Shown: piece after piece, positions 48,814 to 58,519 of the stretch
How the letters are laid out: each line of letters begins with the position of its first letter
How positions within the stretch are numbered: position 1 is the stretch's first letter
Assembly (NCBI GenBank): GCA_017305135.1
Contig: JAFKNA010000014.1
Location: 1-64,000, forward strand
Direction of reading: 5' to 3'
DNA length: 64,000 nt
Source: Lysobacterales bacterium
GTDB taxonomy: Bacteria; Pseudomonadota; Gammaproteobacteria; Xanthomonadales; Rhodanobacteraceae
Program-made: the position numbers and the translations under genes
The notes under the pieces: generated by a model
What the model saw: the letters and a program-made list of their open reading frames with translations, nothing else
What the model was told of the DNA's origin: nothing
Database searches by the model: none

Positions 48814-50053
48814 CGACGAGCTCCCGGTACAGCGCGTCGTAGGCGGCGACCATCGCCGCCGGCGCGTGCCGCTCGACGGCGCGCCGCCGTGCCGCCGCGC
48901 CGAAGGTCGCGCGCAGCGCCGGATCGCCGGCCAGGCGCAGCAGGGCGGCGGCCAGCGCCGGCGGATCACGCGGGGGCACGAGGCACCCGGTCTGCCCTTC
49001 GACCACCAGGTCGGGATTGCCGCCGACGCGGGTGGCGACCACCGCGAGGCCACTCGCCTGCGCCTCCAGGAGGGCATTGGACAGCCCCTCGGTGGCCGAT
49101 GCCAGCACCGCCAGGTCGGCCATGCGCAGCGTCCGCTCCACTTCCTCGGTGGAGCCGAGGAAATGGACTGCCGCGCCGATGCCGAGCGTGCCCGCGCGGG
49201 CGCGGAGGTCCGCTTCGAGCGGGCCGCTGCCGGCCAGCAGCAGGTGCGCCGCGGGGCATTTCCGGCGCACCAGGGCGAAAGCCTCGAGCAGGTCGGCGTG
49301 GTGTTTCACCGGGGTCAGGTTGGCGACGCAGGCGATCAGCAGCGCATCGTCCGGGAAGCCCGCATCGGCGCGAAGCGCCTGGCGCTCGCTGGCCGAGGCC
49401 GGACGGAAGCGGTCGATGTCGACACCGTTGGGGATGGCCAGGCAGCGTTCCGCCGGCACCCCTTCCTCGACCACCAGTGCGTCGAGGATGGCGCGGCTCG
49501 GCGCCAGCACGCGGTCGAAGCGCCCGCTGACCAGCCGGAACGCCGAACGCAGGGCCGGGCTCTTGTTGAATCCCATGTCGCGGCGGTTGGAAATCCTGCG
49601 CGTGGCGGCCGGGCCGCGCGGCAGCAGGGCGTTGATGAGGTCGGACTTCTCGTGCTGCGACTGCACGATGTCCCACTCGCCGGCCACGACCCGGGCGCGC
49701 AACTCGTTCCATGCGCCGATGCCGCGCGGCGCGTACACCGCATCCACGGGACGGAACGCGAACGAGCGCAGGTGCGGGCGCACTTCCTCGGCGCGGCGTG
49801 GTTCGATGTAGGGCTCGGCCAGCTGCAGTACATCGACCGTGTAGCGCGTGCCGGGCAGGCCGGTGATCAGATACCTCAGGAAACGCTCGCAGCCGCCGGT
49901 GCTGAGGATGGGGTTGTCGCTGATGATCAGCAGCGAGACGAGTCCCGCGCCGCGCCGCGCCGCCACCCGCTCGCGGGCATCGGAGGACAGCGGCGGCGCG
50001 GGCACGGCGACGCCGTCGCGGGCCAGGGCCGGGGGGCAGGAATCGGCTGGCAT
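48803..50053 (-). CDS. GT4 glycosyltransferase (EPS operon gene 5)
   Basis: A 416-residue GT-B enzyme beginning at the ATG at 50053; the first 35 residues are Pro/Ala-rich and poorly conserved, so a later start (before LVSLLIISDNPILSTGG) is possible. Domain signs are SQHEKSDLINALLP, the hinge AIPNGVDIDRFRP, LIACVANLTPVKHHADLLEAF and the donor signature EGLSNALLEAQASGLAVVAT. It lies 11 bases after the outer-membrane barrel gene. Confidence 0.86.
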   Translation of the reverse strand: MPADSCPPALARDGVAVPAPPLSSDARERVAARRGAGLVSLLIISDNPILSTGGCERFLRYLITGLPGTRYTVDVLQLAEPYIEPRRAEEVRPHLRSFAFRPVDAVYAPRGIGAWNELRARVVAGEWDIVQSQHEKSDLINALLPRGPAATRRISNRRDMGFNKSPALRSAFRLVSGRFDRVLAPSRAILDALVVEEGVPAERCLAIPNGVDIDRFRPASASERQALRADAGFPDDALLIACVANLTPVKHHADLLEAFALVRRKCPAAHLLLAGSGPLEADLRARAGTLGIGAAVHFLGSTEEVERTLRMADLAVLASATEGLSNALLEAQASGLAVVATRVGGNPDLVVEGQTGCLVPPRDPPALAAALLRLAGDPALRATFGAAARRRAVERHAPAAMVAAYDALYRELVDGR

Positions 50054-50064
50054 CCGTCCGTCCG

Positions 50065-51369
50065 TCAGCGCGTGAACACCAGCGTGAACAGCGCCACGTT
50101 CTCGGTGAAGCCCTGCAGCGGCGCGGTGCTGCTGCGCCGGTTGCGGAGCAGGTCGAGCCGCCACGACCAGTGCCGCGACAGCTGCTGGGCGAGGAAGAAG
50201 CCGGCGCGAAGGTCGTCGTCGCGGCGGTCGAGGGTGCGGTAGCTGCGCCGCTCGCTGCCGGCGGAGACCCCGACCGTCCACAGCGGGCGCGGGCGGTAGC
50301 TGGCGTCGAAGGACGCGCCCCGCGCCGACTCGTCGAGCGTCGGGTCGTAGACGTAGTCGAGCTTCTGCCAGTAGGGCGCGAAGGCGAGGCTGAAGGTCTC
50401 GCCCGCGTAGGCGTAGCCGACCTCGGCGCGGCGCAGCAGGTAGACGCCCGAGCTGATCGTGGCGTCGCCGGCGAGCAGGCCGCTGGTGAAGGCCGGCATG
50501 CGGCTGAAATCGACCTCGCCGAGATCCTCGGCGGCGTCCGAATAGCGCCGCGCGAGATCCGCCCGCAGCCGGCTGTGCGGCGTGGCGCGCCACTCGAGGG
50601 TGCCGCGGAAGAGCGGGCTGGAACGGCTCGCGCCGACGTCCGGCTGCAGGCGCGAGTAGCCCAGGCTCACGTCCACGTCCAGCGCGGCCAGCGCGCTGTG
50701 GTAGTGGCCATAGAGGTTGTAGCGGTCGTAATCGCCGCCGTTGGCGCTGTCCGGCTGGTTGCTGGTGAAATGCACGTGCTGCGCGTCGAGATTGGCCGAC
50801 AGCGTGGTGGTCGGCGAGAGCTCGCGGATGGCGCGCAAGGCGCCCAGCTCGCGCAGCGAATCGAATTCGTCGTTCTTCGAGGCGCTGCTGTTGATCATGC
50901 GGAAATCCGCCTGGCCGGTCAGCGCCTCGCCGAGGCGGAATTGCAGCGTCGGGCCGAGGCTCACCACGTTGACCTGCTGCATGTTCGCCGGGGAGTTGGG
51001 CTGCAACACATTGACCGGCTGCACGCTGGCGCTGTCCTCCAGCACGAAATGCAGCCGGCGCGGCAGGATCGCCCAGTCCAGCAACGCGTCGAGGTCGGCC
51101 AGGGTCTGGTTGCCGAAATCGCCGTTCAGGTAATCGATGTATTGCACGTCGCCGACGGCGCGGGCGGCCAGCACGGCGCCCTGCTGGTCGAGGTCGAAGT
51201 GGATCCGCGGCACCAGCATGTTGGAACCGACCGGGTCGGTCGCGCTCTGGTTGATGTTGTCGCTGTGGCCGAACCCGAACTCCAGCGAGTAGTCGAGGTG
51301 CGCGGCCGAAGCGGCCACCGGCAGGGCGGCGGCGAAGGCGGCAGAAGCGAGGGCGCGGGGCATCGGCAT
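50065..51369 (-). CDS. Outer membrane beta-barrel protein of EPS locus, TIGR03016-like (EPS operon gene 4)
   Basis: A 434-residue exported protein. The ATG at 51369 starts a signal peptide (MPMPRALASAAFAAALPVAASA); the mature protein begins LDYSLEFGFGHSDNINQ and is built of alternating amphipathic strands to the final ENVALFTLVFTR, a typical barrel end with terminal aromatic/Arg residues. Such barrels accompany exosortase-type EPS systems and may form the export pore. The family identity is by context and pattern, as the sequence is divergent. It follows the kinase-like gene after 16 bases. Confidence 0.75.
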   Translation of the reverse strand: MPMPRALASAAFAAALPVAASAAHLDYSLEFGFGHSDNINQSATDPVGSNMLVPRIHFDLDQQGAVLAARAVGDVQYIDYLNGDFGNQTLADLDALLDWAILPRRLHFVLEDSASVQPVNVLQPNSPANMQQVNVVSLGPTLQFRLGEALTGQADFRMINSSASKNDEFDSLRELGALRAIRELSPTTTLSANLDAQHVHFTSNQPDSANGGDYDRYNLYGHYHSALAALDVDVSLGYSRLQPDVGASRSSPLFRGTLEWRATPHSRLRADLARRYSDAAEDLGEVDFSRMPAFTSGLLAGDATISSGVYLLRRAEVGYAYAGETFSLAFAPYWQKLDYVYDPTLDESARGASFDASYRPRPLWTVGVSAGSERRSYRTLDRRDDDLRAGFFLAQQLSRHWSWRLDLLRNRRSSTAPLQGFTENVALFTLVFTR

Positions 51370-51385
51370 GGCGGGCGCGCCCCCT

Positions 51386-52150
51386 TCAAGGGCCGACGTT
51401 GAACACCACCCCGGCCACCTTGCCGGGCTCGAACCCCGCCACCGCCTGGCTGACCGCGGCGGGCGTGTCGCGGCCGTAGCCGGCGACCACCACGACGAAA
51501 TCGGCAAGGTCGGACAGGATGCGCGCGTCCGGCGCGCCGCGGATGGCCGGCCCGTCCAGGAACAGGTAGCGGTCCGGATAGCGGCAGCGCAGCGAGTCGA
51601 TCACCGCGCGCATGCGGAAGGAGGAGAAATGCTCGCTGCCGGTCTCGCGCTGGTGGCCGGCGGGGATCATGCGCAGGCGCGGGATGCCGGTGGCGCGGAA
51701 CACCGCCTCGATGCCGGTGGAGGGGCGTTCGAGGTAATCCATCAGCCCCGGCGAGGCGGCCGTGCCGAGCGCCTCGTGCTGCGCCGGGTGGCGCACGTTG
51801 CAATCGACCAGCAGCGCCGTCTTGGCCTCGTCGAAGGCGAACGCCGCGGCGAGGTTGCGGGCGACGAAACTGCCGCCGCCGCCCGAGCTCACCGCCGCCA
51901 CCATGGTGACGAAATTGCCGCTGCCGCCGAGCGCCAGCAGGCGCGTGCGGATCTCGCGGAACGCATCCGCCTGCTCGCGGCCGCCGTCGCGGCGGATCAG
52001 GCGCCGCTCGTCGAGCTGGCGCGGCGCGAGCGCGTTCGGCTCGGCCATGAGGGCGATGGAACGCCCTGGCGCGCGCGCGGCCAGTGCCTCCGCGCGTGCC
52101 TCCTCCCGCCCGAGCGGCAGGGGCACGCCCGCTTCGCCTGTTGCCATCAC
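51386..52150 (-). CDS. CpsD/CapB-like tyrosine autokinase homologue with altered P-loop (EPS operon gene 3)
   Basis: A 254-residue MinD/BY-kinase fold protein. After a variable N terminus, EQADAFREIRTRLLALG (the ExxRxxR-type oligomerisation motif) leads to the P-loop region VAAVSSGGGGSFVARNLAAA. Walker A' is ALLVDCNVRHP and Walker B YLFLDGPAI. The canonical P-loop Lys (GxGKS/T) is missing: the sequence reads S-S-G-G-G-G-S-F. There is no Tyr-rich C-terminal tail. It may be a non-kinase regulator of the Wzz-like partner. Its ATG overlaps the chain-length gene stop (ATGA). Confidence 0.82.
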   Translation of the reverse strand: MMATGEAGVPLPLGREEARAEALAARAPGRSIALMAEPNALAPRQLDERRLIRRDGGREQADAFREIRTRLLALGGSGNFVTMVAAVSSGGGGSFVARNLAAAFAFDEAKTALLVDCNVRHPAQHEALGTAASPGLMDYLERPSTGIEAVFRATGIPRLRMIPAGHQRETGSEHFSSFRMRAVIDSLRCRYPDRYLFLDGPAIRGAPDARILSDLADFVVVVAGYGRDTPAAVSQAVAGFEPGKVAGVVFNVGP

Positions 52151-53703
52151 AGCATCTCCATGCGGAACCAGGCGATCAGGACATAGGCCAGCAGCACCCC
52201 GACGACCACGGCGGTGACGATGATGCCGCTGGCCCGGGCGCGCCGGCGGTCACGCCAGGTCGGATAGAAGGGAACGGTCGCCAGCACCGGGATGCCGGTC
52301 TGGCGTTCGAGCTGGCCGGCGGTGCGCAGGCGCGGATCGAGCCGCGCGTAGCCGAACAGCACGCCGAGCGGCAGCGCGAAGCCGAACGCGAGCCCGGCGG
52401 CGGCGAAGTGCATCATGCGCAGGCCGGACGGGCGCAGCGGCATCACCGCCGGCTCCTGGATGCGGAAGGTGAGGCCCTGGCGCTTCTCGTCCAGGTTCAT
52501 CGACACGCGCGCGTTCTCGCGCCGCTTCAGCAGGTCCTGGTAGATGTCGCGGTTGACCTCGTAGTCGCGCGTCAGCTCGGCCAGGGCGTTCTCCGAGTCG
52601 GCAATGCGCTTGCTGCGGTCGAGCTCGGCGTTCAGCATGCCCTCGGTCATCGCCAGGCGCGAGGAGGTCGCGGCGGAGGCGCGGCGCGTATCGGCCAGCT
52701 TGCCCCTGAGCTGCTGGTACACCGGGTTGTACTGCACGTCGTAATCGCCGAGGGCGCGCGGATGCCCCGCCTTGCCGGCCGCGCCCCTGTCGCTTTCCGC
52801 TTGTGCGAGGAGCTGCTTCACGTCCTCCATCTGGTGGCGGACGCGGATCACGTCGGGATACTGGTCGGTGTAAGTGAGCAGCAGCTTGTCGAGCTGGCTC
52901 TGCAGGTCGGCCAGTTGCATGCGGTACTGGCCGGCACGCGTCTGCACGGCGCTGATTTCCGACTCGCCCGACACCTGCGAGGCCAGCGACGACTGGCTGG
53001 AATGGAGCTCCATCAGGTCCAGGCGCGCCTTCTCCACCTCGCTGCGCAACTGCGCGATGCGCGCGTTGCTGTCCGCCTCGCCGCCCGGGCGCGCATCCAC
53101 GTGCGTCTCGCGGAACGCCTTCAGCTTGGCCTCGGCGTCGGCGAGCTTGGCGTGGTAGGCCTGCACCTGGTCGTCGATGAACTCGAAGGCGTTGCGGCTC
53201 TCGCGCTCCTTGGCGGCCAGGCTCTCGCGGATGAAGAGGTCGGCGAAGTCCCGGGTCAGCACGTAGGCGCGCTTCGGATTGCGGTCGGCATAGGTGATCT
53301 GGATCAGGTTGTCGCGCGGGCTGGAGACCGTCGTGCGCTGGCTGATCTCCTCGATCGCGTGGTCGCGCTGCAGCGGCGTCAGGGCGGGCTCGCGCGCCGT
53401 CCAGCCGCCGGCGGCCAGGATCTCGTCCATCACCTTGCGGCTGAACACCACCTCGCGCGCGAGGCCGGCGCGGTCGACCACGCCGGTGGCGACGGCGCGG
53501 CCCTGCATCAGGCCGGTGACGATGTTGCTCTCCTGCACCAGGATGGTGGTCGAGGCGGTGTACTTCTTCGGCCAGGCCGCGCCGATCGCCAGCGCGGCCA
53601 GCGCCACCACCGCGAAGAGGGCGCCAAGCGCCACGCGGCGCCGGCGGGCTTCGCCGATCAGCACCGGCACGAGTTCGGTCACAGGGACCGGGGCGGTTCC
53701 CAT
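52147..53703 (-). CDS. Wzz-type polysaccharide chain-length determinant (EPS operon gene 2)
   Basis: A 518-residue PCP protein. N-terminal transmembrane helix RVALGALFAVVALAALAIGA, the periplasmic segment with KKYTASTTILVQESN, a long coiled-coil region (AKLADAEAKLKAFRETH to AELTRDYEVNRDIYQDLLKRR), and the C-terminal helix MMHFAAAGLAFGFALPLGVLFGY followed by a last helix near the end. The layout and size match the TIGR03007-type proteins of exosortase-associated EPS loci. No kinase domain is fused; the separate kinase homologue follows with an ATGA overlap. Confidence 0.88.
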   Translation of the reverse strand: MGTAPVPVTELVPVLIGEARRRRVALGALFAVVALAALAIGAAWPKKYTASTTILVQESNIVTGLMQGRAVATGVVDRAGLAREVVFSRKVMDEILAAGGWTAREPALTPLQRDHAIEEISQRTTVSSPRDNLIQITYADRNPKRAYVLTRDFADLFIRESLAAKERESRNAFEFIDDQVQAYHAKLADAEAKLKAFRETHVDARPGGEADSNARIAQLRSEVEKARLDLMELHSSQSSLASQVSGESEISAVQTRAGQYRMQLADLQSQLDKLLLTYTDQYPDVIRVRHQMEDVKQLLAQAESDRGAAGKAGHPRALGDYDVQYNPVYQQLRGKLADTRRASAATSSRLAMTEGMLNAELDRSKRIADSENALAELTRDYEVNRDIYQDLLKRRENARVSMNLDEKRQGLTFRIQEPAVMPLRPSGLRMMHFAAAGLAFGFALPLGVLFGYARLDPRLRTAGQLERQTGIPVLATVPFYPTWRDRRRARASGIIVTAVVVGVLLAYVLIAWFRMEML

Positions 53704-53721
53704 TGTGGTGTACTCCGGCGG

Positions 53722-54348
53722 TCAGAAGACTCGCTCGGGCACGGTGATCACGTCACCGGGCTGGGCAGGGTAGTTGGTGGCGAGGTCGCCTTGCTTGAGG
53801 ATGCGGTCGAGCCGCACGGGGTAGGCCGTGCTGCCATTGCCGTCCTTGTCCTTGCGGTAGAGCTCGGTGCGGTCCGGCGAGGCGAACTCGGTGGTGCCGC
53901 CGGCGGCCAGCACCGCGTCCAGCACCGTCATGCCCTGCCGGTAGGGGATCGAGACCGGCTGGCGCACCGCTCCGGTCACCCGAACCCGCGAGAGGTATTC
54001 GTGGCTGCGCAGTTCGGTCAGGATCACCGTCACCTGCGGGTCGCGCACGTAGGTGGCGAGGCGCGTGGCGATTTCCTCGGAAACTTCGGAAGGCGTGCGC
54101 CCGCCGGCCTTGACGTCGCCGACCAGGGGCACCGAGATCATGCCGTCCGGCCGCACCGGCACCTTCGCGTCCAGGTCCGGGTTGTGCCAGACCGAGACCT
54201 GGAGGATGTCGTCCACCCCGATGTGGTATTCGCTGACCGCCGGCGCTGCCGGATCGATCCGGGGAGGCGGAGTCCCCCGCGAGGCCGTCGCGCAGCCCGC
54301 GAGGGCCACGAGGATCACCATAAACGCCACCCGGAATGGATGCGGCAT
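53722..54348 (-). CDS. EPS export lipoprotein, Wza-like (EPS operon gene 1)
   Basis: A 208-residue outer-membrane polysaccharide export protein of the TIGR03027 type. The lipobox LVALAGC is near residue 17. The poly-export domain starts YHIGVDDILQVSVWHNPDLD with PVRPDGMISVPLVGDVKAGGRT, and an SLBB-type part (VRVTGAVRQPVSIPYRQGMTVLDAVLAAGG) follows. It is much shorter than Wza, as usual for this type. The ATG at 54348 sits eight bases after GGGAG and is preferred over the ATG at 54354, only two bases from it. First gene of the ten-gene operon. Confidence 0.88.
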   Translation of the reverse strand: MPHPFRVAFMVILVALAGCATASRGTPPPRIDPAAPAVSEYHIGVDDILQVSVWHNPDLDAKVPVRPDGMISVPLVGDVKAGGRTPSEVSEEIATRLATYVRDPQVTVILTELRSHEYLSRVRVTGAVRQPVSIPYRQGMTVLDAVLAAGGTTEFASPDRTELYRKDKDGNGSTAYPVRLDRILKQGDLATNYPAQPGDVITVPERVF

Positions 54349-54370
54349 GTCCATCTCTCCCGCACGACAA

Positions 54371-54386
54371 CGTGACGCATTTCACG
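54371..54386. promoter_or_regulatory. CRP/Clp-like binding site upstream of the EPS operon
   Basis: CGTGACGCATTTCACG is a perfect GTGA-N6-TCAC palindrome, differing from the CRP/Clp consensus TGTGA-N6-TCACA only at the outermost pair. It lies 22-38 bases before the start of the first EPS gene, so a regulator bound here would more likely block than activate. In xanthomonads the c-di-GMP-responsive CRP homologue Clp controls EPS genes. Confidence 0.5.
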
Positions 54387-54601
54387 CTTTTTCCGCTGAA
54401 CTCAGGCTGTCGCCGCAGAGCTTCCGGATGCGTCTCCGCTCCACCGCGAAACCACCCGCGGCGTGGCGCCGAGTGGCTGGCGCCGCAGGCGCGCCCGTTC
54501 TTCTTCGGGCGCAGCCGCGCACGTGCTACCGTCCGCTGCGACCGATCCTGCGGAGACCGCCAGGCCGGGCGGCCCACCCATCAGCCACAGGCGGACTCAT
54601 C

Positions 54602-55183
54602 ATGCGCGATCCGGATTTCACCGGTGTCTTCCGTCCACGGGCGGCGATCGTGAGCGCCCTGTTCGGGACGATGTGGCTGCTCGCGTGGTGGTACCAGGCG
54701 CATCGCGCATCGCTCGCCGTCCTTCTTGGCATCCTCGGGTCCGCCATGCTGGTCATGGGCGCTGCGCTTTTCCAGCTTCGACGGTTTCGGCGCGCCGAGC
54801 TCGCAGCACCGCCCGGGTATCGCCGCAGCCGCCTGCGGCTCTATGCGATGGTCAATGCAATCTACTGGCCGATCCTGTTCATCGCCGTTGCGGCCATCGG
54901 CGCGTCGGGGCATGCACGCTGGATCAATCCCGCCATCATCCTGCTGGTCGGACTGCACCTCTTTCCGCTCGGCCTGATATTCCGCGACCGGCTCCTGCAC
55001 CTGGCCGGCGTGTTGCTGGTGGCGCTCGCGGTCTGCTATCCGGCCGTCGCGGACCCCGGCAGCCCGCTCGGCCTGCTGGGTGCGGGAGCGATCCTCCTGG
55101 CCACGGGGGCTGCGGCGGTCGTGATCAACACTCCGTGCGGGCCCGCACCGTTGATTGGGGCAGGTAACAGGGACGCGGCATGA
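54602..55183 (+). CDS. Hypothetical six-helix membrane protein
   Basis: A 193-residue protein with six hydrophobic segments (for example AIVSALFGTMWLLAWWYQ, LAVLLGILGSAMLVMGAAL, AIYWPILFIAVAAIGA, LLHLAGVLLVALAVCY). The ATG at 54602 is used because the earlier open frame is antisense to the EPS operon start. No family is recognised. It is coupled by ATGA overlap to a GNAT gene. Confidence 0.7.
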   Translation: MRDPDFTGVFRPRAAIVSALFGTMWLLAWWYQAHRASLAVLLGILGSAMLVMGAALFQLRRFRRAELAAPPGYRRSRLRLYAMVNAIYWPILFIAVAAIGASGHARWINPAIILLVGLHLFPLGLIFRDRLLHLAGVLLVALAVCYPAVADPGSPLGLLGAGAILLATGAAAVVINTPCGPAPLIGAGNRDAA

Positions 55184-55683
55184 CCCGGATCCGAAAAGAG
55201 CTTGCATCCGACGCGTCCGCCATCGCGGCCGTGACCGCGGCGGCCTTCAGGCGCGCTGCACACACCAGCCACACCGAGCAGTTCATCATCGGTGCGCTGC
55301 GCGCGTCCGGCAATCTCGCCGTCTCGCTCGTGGCGGAAGAACATGGACAGATCATCGGGCATGTTGCCGCGTCGCCGGTGACGGATTCCGATGGCACGCC
55401 GGAATGGTATGGACTGGGTCCTGTCTCCGTCATTCCCGGACGGCAGGATCAAGGCGTAGGCTCCCTCCTCGTGGAACACGCGCTTGCGGAGCTGCGAGCC
55501 ATGGGCGCGGCTGGGTGCGTCGTGCTGGGAGAGCCCGGCTATTACTCGCGTTTTGGATTCAGGGCCGAACCCATGCTTGCGTTGGCCGGCGTGCCGGCGG
55601 AGTACTTCCTGGCCATCTCCTTCAATGGTTCCCGGCCGCGCGGCCAGGTTCAATACCACGAGTCGTTCGCGGCAACGGCCTGA
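55180..55683 (+). CDS. GNAT family N-acetyltransferase (YhbS-like)
   Basis: A 167-residue acetyltransferase. It starts MTRIRKELASDASAIAAVTAAAF; the acetyl-CoA motif is GPVSVIPGRQDQGVGSLLVEHAL (R/QxxGxG/A), and VVLGEPGYYSRFGFRAEP is the typical motif B/C region of YhbS-type enzymes. The substrate is unknown. Its start overlaps the upstream membrane protein stop. Confidence 0.88.
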   Translation: MTRIRKELASDASAIAAVTAAAFRRAAHTSHTEQFIIGALRASGNLAVSLVAEEHGQIIGHVAASPVTDSDGTPEWYGLGPVSVIPGRQDQGVGSLLVEHALAELRAMGAAGCVVLGEPGYYSRFGFRAEPMLALAGVPAEYFLAISFNGSRPRGQVQYHESFAATA

Positions 55684-55766
55684 CGGTTCCGCGATCGTTG
55701 CACGAATGGACTACATGGATGCGCGGATGACCGCCCCGCTGAATGGTTTGACTCAAGGGTAGCCGG

Positions 55767-56486
55767 ATGCTCTTTCTCGTCATGGCAATCATCTTCCTGG
55801 CCACGTTCATCCGCTCGGCGTTCGGATTCGGCGAGGCGCTGGTGGCAGTTCCCCTGCTGGCCCTGATCATGCCCATCGAGATCGCGGCGCCCGTCGCGGT
55901 TCTGGTCTCGATCACGGTCGCCGTGGTGGCGGTGGCGCAGGATTGGCGGCACGTCCATTTCCGCAGCGCCGGCGTGCTGTTCGCGTCCACCTGCGTCGGC
56001 ATTCCCATCGGGCTCTGGCTGCTGACGGCGGTGCCCGGGCAAACCGTCAAGACCGTGCTTGCAGTCGTCATCATCGCCTTTTCCGCGATCTTCCTGTTCG
56101 ACAGGTCGCGAGCGATGTTGAAGACGGACCGGTGGGCTCCGGTCTTCGGCTTCCTGGCCGGAATCCTCGGCGGAGCCTATGGCATGAACGGACCGCCGCT
56201 GGTCGCGTACGGCACCTTGCGCCGCTGGCCGCCGCAGCGGTTCCGGGCCACATTGCAGGGCTATTTCCTTCCCGCCAGCGTGGTCATCATGCTGGGCTAC
56301 TGGCTGGCCGGCCTGTGGCAGCCGCCCGTGACCCGTTATTATCTGCTCACGCTGCCGGTCGTCATCGTCGCGATCGTGGCGGGGCGAGCCGTGAACAGGC
56401 GCTTCGACGCCCAGGCGTTCATCACCTGCGTGCACGCCGGCCTGGTCGTGGTCGGGATGGCCCTGCTCTGGCAGGCGCGGGCCTGA
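55767..56486 (+). CDS. Sulfite exporter TauE/SafE family permease
   Basis: A 239-residue membrane protein with about seven to eight hydrophobic segments. It opens with FLVMAIIFLATFIRSAFGFGEALVAVPLLAL, a TauE/SafE hallmark, and the second repeat has GFLAGILGGAYGMNGPPLVAYG. The family exports sulfite or sulfo-organic anions; the substrate here is unknown. It may be part of the small plus-strand unit after the GNAT gene (83-base gap), within the otherwise minus-strand EPS region. Confidence 0.87.
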   Translation: MLFLVMAIIFLATFIRSAFGFGEALVAVPLLALIMPIEIAAPVAVLVSITVAVVAVAQDWRHVHFRSAGVLFASTCVGIPIGLWLLTAVPGQTVKTVLAVVIIAFSAIFLFDRSRAMLKTDRWAPVFGFLAGILGGAYGMNGPPLVAYGTLRRWPPQRFRATLQGYFLPASVVIMLGYWLAGLWQPPVTRYYLLTLPVVIVAIVAGRAVNRRFDAQAFITCVHAGLVVVGMALLWQARA

Positions 56487-56580
56487 CGGACCGCATGTGC
56501 CGCGTCGAGGCGCTCGCCCGGTGCGCATCGACATCCTTGGGGCGCCATCGCAGCTGCGCGGATCGCCTGCACGCAGGCTT

Positions 56581-57627
<1,047 letters not shown>

Positions 57628-57700
57628 GGCTTGCTCCCTGTGAGGTGGCGAACGGGGGGCTGCAGTCTAAGCGCGGCGCCTGGCACTGCAAAGCCAGGCC

Positions 57701-58519
57701 TCAATCGGGCAGGCGGTCTTCCAGCCAGGCGCCGATCGCCTCGATCAGGTCGTCGCGATCGGTCTCGTCGTAGAAGAGGTGGTCGCAGCGGGGCCAGTGC
57801 TCGAAATGCACGCTCTGGGCGCGCGTGGCGTGGCCGAAGGTGCCGATGAACTGGCCGCGATGCAGGAAGTAGCTGGTGCCGCCCGTGTAGAGGAAGAAGA
57901 GCTCCATGCCGCGCCCGACCAGGGCTTCGAGCTGGGCCCGCTCGCTGCCGGGCTCGGGCCACTCGCTGAGGTCGGCCGCGACGGTGCTGTCGTCCGGGCG
58001 GAGCAGGCGGCCGAGGCGCTCGCGCCACGCGGCCCAGGACTTGTGTCGCGCGCGCCGCAGCTGTCCCAACCGGTAGGCGAAGGTGCGCCGTGCCACCGCG
58101 TCGATCAGTACCGCCCCGGCCATGCGCGGGTCGGCCAGCGCCAACCGCCAGGCGAGATTGGCGGCGCTGCAGATGCCACCGGCGACGAAGCGATGGCAGC
58201 CGGTCTTGCGTTCGAGCACGTCGAAGACGCCCTGCACGATCTCCGCCTGCGGCCGGTCGGCATAGGCCAGGCTGTCGCCGATGCCGGGCAGATCGAAACG
58301 GAACACCGGGTAGCCGCGCGCGGCGAGGTGGCGGGCGAGGCGTACGTGCAGCCGGAACGGGCCGCTGCGCGGCATGAAGCCGGCGTTGAGGAGGACCACG
58401 CAGGTGCGTCGCGAGGTGCTGGTCAGTGGCCGGCACAGCAGGCCGAACAGGTCGCCGCCGGCCGGGAGCAGCTCCCGTTGCCAATGCGGTGGGTGGCGCT
58501 CGCGCGGGCGCACGTTCAT
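57701..58519 (-). CDS. Alpha/beta-hydrolase 1 of exosortase-A-type locus (GxC nucleophile)
   Basis: A 272-residue alpha/beta-hydrolase, TIGR03100-like. It shows VVLLNAGFMPRSGPFRLHVRLARHLAARGYPVFRFDLPGIGDS and a strand-elbow-helix reading GGICSAANLAWRLA, where the usual GxSxG nucleophile is a Cys (G-I-C-S-A). A His is seen near the C terminus in WPRCDHLFYDETDRDDL. Such enzymes occur beside hydrolase 2 in exosortase-A EPS loci; the substrate is unknown. Its ATG overlaps the hydrolase 2 stop (ATGA). Confidence 0.8.
   Translation of the reverse strand: MNVRPRERHPPHWQRELLPAGGDLFGLLCRPLTSTSRRTCVVLLNAGFMPRSGPFRLHVRLARHLAARGYPVFRFDLPGIGDSLAYADRPQAEIVQGVFDVLERKTGCHRFVAGGICSAANLAWRLALADPRMAGAVLIDAVARRTFAYRLGQLRRARHKSWAAWRERLGRLLRPDDSTVAADLSEWPEPGSERAQLEALVGRGMELFFLYTGGTSYFLHRGQFIGTFGHATRAQSVHFEHWPRCDHLFYDETDRDDLIEAIGAWLEDRLPD

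Noticed and set aside
54355-54601. Sigma-54 promoter for the EPS operon
   Set aside because: No TGGCAC-N5-TTGCA-like pair exists on either strand of this gap, although such promoters are described for some exosortase-type EPS loci.
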